Source: Minisyncoccota bacterium
GTDB lineage: Bacteria; Patescibacteriota; Minisyncoccia; Minisyncoccales; Minisyncoccaceae
Direction of reading: 5' to 3'
DNA length: 15,189 bases
NCBI GenBank assembly: GCA_028708155.1
Contig: JAQVZN010000007.1
Location: forward strand, 1-15,189
Shown here piece after piece: positions 13,475 to 15,189 of this stretch (within the stretch, counting starts at the first letter, position 1; every line of letters begins with the position of its first letter). Below the pieces are notes generated by a model. It ran no database searches. It worked only from the letters and a program-made list of their open reading frames with translations, and was not told where the DNA came from. Position numbers and translations under genes: made by a program.

Positions 13475-14699
13475 TTTTCAAATAGCTTTTAACAATTTAA
13501 AAAAGAACAAATCTAGAATGATTTTAACAATGATCGCTGTTGCTTTAGGGGTTTCTATTTTGATTATTATGCTTGCTACAGGAGCAGGACTAAAACAAAT
13601 GATTTTAAGTGAAATGGACTATTATGGTTCAGACGTTATTAATATAGAAACTAGAGTTCCTGGGAAAAATGCTACAGAATCTTCTACAGATTTAGCTCAA
13701 GGGGTGGTAATAACTACTTTTAAAAACTCTGATATTGAAAAATTAAAAAAACACAGTAATGTTGATTATGTTTATAGTTACGTAACTGGGCAGGAGATTA
13801 TAAAATACGAGGGAGAGAGTAAAAATACTCTTATCTTTGGATATGGAGCAGACGCTCCTTTAGTAGAAAAATTAGAAGTAGCTGAGGGAAGATTTTATAC
13901 TGAAGAAGAAGAGAATTCTGCTAGTTTGGTAGTTGTTTTGGGGCATGGTGTTAAGGAGGAGCTTTTTGGAGATGATGATGCTCTTTCAAAAACAGTAAAC
14001 ATTAAAGGATTGTCTTTTAAGGTTGTTGGTGTGGTTAAAGAAAGAGGAGCAAGTGCGATGATGAGTTTAGATGATATTGTTTATATTCCAACACTAACAA
14101 TGCAGAAAAGAATTCTTGGAACAGATTATGTTTTAGGAGTTTCTTTAAAAGTAAAAGATGTTTCTATAATTGACGAAACAAAAGAAGATTTAATCTATAT
14201 CATGAGAGAGGAGCATAATATTAAAGGGCTAAATGAAGATGACTTTGAGGCGACAACGATGGATGAGATGCTTTCAATGGTAAATACTATAGTTAACGGA
14301 ATAAACGCTCTTTTAATAACTTTAGCTTTGGTTTCTTTAATTGTGGGAGGAGTAGGAATTATGAATATTATGTATGTTTCTGTGACTGAAAGAACTTTTG
14401 AGGTTGGCTTAAGAATGGCTTTAGGGGCTAAAAAAAGAGATATTTTAATTCAATTTTTAGCTGAAGCCCTAGTTTTAACTTTAATTGGTGGAGTTTTAGG
14501 AATTGTTGTTGGAATATCTTTCTGTTTATTCTTTAACTATATTTCTTCTCTTCTTAATTTTGGAGTTACTTCTTTAATAACAATCTCTTCAGTAATTTTT
14601 GCTTTTGTCTTTTCTATGTTCTTAGGACTATTAGCTGGAGTTTATCCAGCAAAGAGGGCCTCTAATCTAGATCCGATTGTTTCTTTAATGAAGAAATAA
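13467..14699 (+). CDS. MacB-type ABC transporter permease, second copy (paralog)
   Basis: From the ATG at 13467 the product has 410 residues, the same length as the first permease. It has the same four-helix layout and the coupling segment RTFEVGLRMALGAKKRDI. Several extracellular stretches are near-identical between the two: AEGRFYT followed by EEE, VVVLG, LFGD, LSFKV followed by GV, and SIIDETKED versus SLIDETKED. The N-terminal external region differs more (for example VINIETRVPGK versus LIGVLPGNSKG). This points to an old tandem duplication with the two copies kept for different roles, perhaps as a heterodimer served by one ATPase. The ATG overlaps the previous stop by 8 bp, implying translational coupling; the TTG at 13452 gives an unlikely N-terminus. 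It is the last gene of the operon and faces the small minus-strand gene, 25 bp away. Confidence 0.92.
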   Translation: MNNFQIAFNNLKKNKSRMILTMIAVALGVSILIIMLATGAGLKQMILSEMDYYGSDVINIETRVPGKNATESSTDLAQGVVITTFKNSDIEKLKKHSNVDYVYSYVTGQEIIKYEGESKNTLIFGYGADAPLVEKLEVAEGRFYTEEEENSASLVVVLGHGVKEELFGDDDALSKTVNIKGLSFKVVGVVKERGASAMMSLDDIVYIPTLTMQKRILGTDYVLGVSLKVKDVSIIDETKEDLIYIMREEHNIKGLNEDDFEATTMDEMLSMVNTIVNGINALLITLALVSLIVGGVGIMNIMYVSVTERTFEVGLRMALGAKKRDILIQFLAEALVLTLIGGVLGIVVGISFCLFFNYISSLLNFGVTSLITISSVIFAFVFSMFLGLLAGVYPAKRASNLDPIVSLMKK

Positions 14700-14726
14700 A
14701 AAAAGCAAACATTTGTTATGTTTGCT
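14698..14726 (-). terminator. Intrinsic terminator for the 88-residue gene
   Basis: AGCAAACAT (14704-14712) pairs perfectly with ATGTTTGCT (14718-14726) around TTGTT, a 9-bp stem. Read on the minus strand the hairpin is followed by a run of T's (complement of the A-run before 14704), the standard terminator form. The stop codon of the minus gene lies in the stem. On the plus strand the hairpin follows the permease stop but lacks a T-run, so any effect there would be weaker. Confidence 0.75.
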
Positions 14727-14991
14727 AGTAGCGATAAAGCCATGAATTGTTTTGTCTCTGAATCTGAGTTTTTAGTGCTTTTTTAAAATCACAATTTCTT
14801 TGAATTGTTGGATTATTTGATTCTTCTTTCGTTGGAGCGTCAGGAAGACGATCGCATATTCTTTGAAGTATATCAATTTGTTCATCTGCACTTTTTGCTT
14901 TGTTGAAAGCAAATATTTCTTCAGAGAACCAAAGGTCTTTAAAATTTTCTGAAATCAGTTGCCAAAGTTCTTCATCTGTTTTTCTGTTCAT
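14725..14991 (-). CDS. Hypothetical 88-residue protein
   Basis: I do not recognise a family. The product starts MNRKTDEELWQLISENF and ends NNSWLYRY. It looks soluble, with no signal peptide or membrane helix. The N-terminal two-thirds is probably helical and acidic, with amphipathic stretches such as DEQIDILQRICDRL. The last third is polar, Asn/Gln-rich and basic (FKKALKTQIQRQNN). Two cysteines and three tryptophans are present. The gene is well supported as real: it has a promoter with TATAAT, a Shine-Dalgarno site (AGGAG, 6 bases from the ATG) and a terminator at its stop. This makes it the only free-standing single-gene unit here and the only protein gene on the minus strand. Arginine codons include CGT and CGC beside AGA. 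A small regulatory or binding protein is possible, but nothing in the sequence shows its role. Confidence 0.75.
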   Translation of the reverse strand: MNRKTDEELWQLISENFKDLWFSEEIFAFNKAKSADEQIDILQRICDRLPDAPTKEESNNPTIQRNCDFKKALKTQIQRQNNSWLYRY

Positions 14992-14997
14992 GGATAT

Positions 14998-15002
14998 CTC
15001 CT
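14998..15002 (-). promoter_or_regulatory. Shine-Dalgarno site for the 88-residue gene
   Basis: The minus strand reads AGGAG, then ATATCC, then ATG (14991). This is the strongest ribosome-binding site in the window and fixes the start of the gene. Confidence 0.75.
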
Positions 15003-15017
15003 AAAAGGACTTTCTTT

Positions 15018-15045
15018 ATTATACATAACGGTTATTTTTTGACAA
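15018..15045 (-). promoter_or_regulatory. Minus-strand promoter of the 88-residue gene
   Basis: On the minus strand, TTGTCA (plus 15040-15045), a 16-bp spacer, and perfect TATAAT (plus 15018-15023). Transcription should start near 15011, giving a leader of about 20 bases that carries the Shine-Dalgarno site. The -35 box is back to back with a plus-strand TTGACA at 15039-15044. Confidence 0.65.
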
Positions 15046-15067
15046 GATTAGATGTGTTTGTTAGGAT
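15039..15067 (+). promoter_or_regulatory. Possible upstream (P1) promoter toward tRNA-Asn
   Basis: Perfect TTGACA at 15039-15044, a 17-bp spacer, and TAGGAT at 15062-15067 (4 of 6 matches). Transcription would start near 15074, about 43 bases before the tRNA. Its -35 overlaps the -35 of the minus-strand promoter, so the two may compete for polymerase. Confidence 0.4.
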
Positions 15068-15076
15068 AATATAGTC

Positions 15077-15105
15077 TTGAAATAAAATTAATTTTGAGAT
15101 AGTAT
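15077..15105 (+). promoter_or_regulatory. Proximal promoter of tRNA-Asn
   Basis: TTGAAA at 15077-15082, a 17-bp spacer, and TAGTAT at 15100-15105, the same -10 hexamer as dnaG. Transcription should start near 15112, about five bases before the mature tRNA 5' end at 15117. Confidence 0.6.
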
Positions 15106-15116
15106 ATAAACATCAT

Positions 15117-15188
15117 TCCGGCGTAGCGCAATGGTAGCGCAACTCCCTGTTAAGGAGTGGGTTGTAGGTTCGAGTCCTACCGCCGGAG
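15117..15188 (+). tRNA. tRNA-Asn (anticodon GTT)
   Basis: A complete cloverleaf folds. The acceptor stem is TCCGGCG (15117-15123) with CGCCGGA (15181-15187), all seven pairs matched. The D stem is GCGC (15126-15129) with GCGC (15137-15140) around AATGGTA. The anticodon stem is ACTCC (15142-15146) with GGAGT (15154-15158); the loop CTGTTAA gives anticodon GTT (15149-15151), reading AAC and AAU codons for asparagine. The T stem is GTAGG (15164-15168) with CCTAC (15176-15180), and the T loop is TTCGAGT. The discriminator base is G15188, as in bacterial tRNA-Asn. The window stops at C15189, so whether the gene encodes the full CCA end cannot be seen. Confidence 0.97.
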
Positions 15189-15189
15189 C

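Noticed and set aside
1..15189. CRISPR array, insertion sequence, integrase, toxin-antitoxin pair or phage remnant
   Set aside because: No regularly spaced repeats, terminal inverted repeats, transposase or integrase motifs were seen. The orphan next to tRNA-Asn lacks an integrase or duplicated tRNA end that would mark an island.

Overview
The window looks like a chromosomal segment of a Patescibacteria (Candidate Phyla Radiation) bacterium, probably Parcubacteria-like. This is inferred from the strong A+T bias, the near-absence of intergenic DNA, many 4-47 bp overlaps or abutting genes, an isolated ComEC-type gene, a type IV prepilin fused to a LamG-like domain, the rarity of Shine-Dalgarno sites, and two separate MacB-type permeases. 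No 16S rRNA is present, so the phylum is not proven. The genetic code appears standard: TGA is a terminator (rpoD) and tryptophans are TGG.

Layout: (a) 2-484, the 3' end of a ComEC DNA-uptake channel gene. (b) 503-3520, a prepilin/LamG protein, a GT-B glycosyltransferase of the MGDG-synthase type and an EamA transporter, closely packed behind a promoter at the end of comEC. (c) 3542-6481, a membrane-anchored clan GH-A glycoside hydrolase, a GT2 glycosyltransferase and an HtrA-type protease, overlapping one another. (d) 6521-9847, dnaG primase, rpoD (primary sigma factor) and a GNAT acetyltransferase, an information-processing operon. (e) 9940-14699, a MacA-like adaptor with a very long helical hairpin, a MacB-type ATPase and two paralogous MacB-type permeases, behind a good sigma-70 promoter. 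(f) 14725-14991 on the minus strand, an 88-residue orphan protein with its own promoter, Shine-Dalgarno site and terminator. (g) 15117-15188, tRNA-Asn(GTT), cut by the window edge just after the first C of a possible CCA end.

Regions (b) and (c) read as a cell-surface module: pilin display, glycolipid or glycan synthesis and trimming, and envelope quality control. Region (e) is an export or mechanotransmission pump with no outer-membrane partner in view. The sigma factor in (d) keeps the residues that read TTGACA/TATAAT, which supports the promoter calls made by eye. Three of those promoters (for the prepilin, the hydrolase and dnaG) put the expected transcription start on the first base of the ATG, so these mRNAs are probably leaderless. 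Only two genes have a recognisable Shine-Dalgarno site.

I found no CRISPR array, insertion sequence, integrase, phage gene, rRNA or riboswitch. No gene-free stretch exceeds 300 bases. The longest is about 125 bp (14992-15116) and holds promoters.
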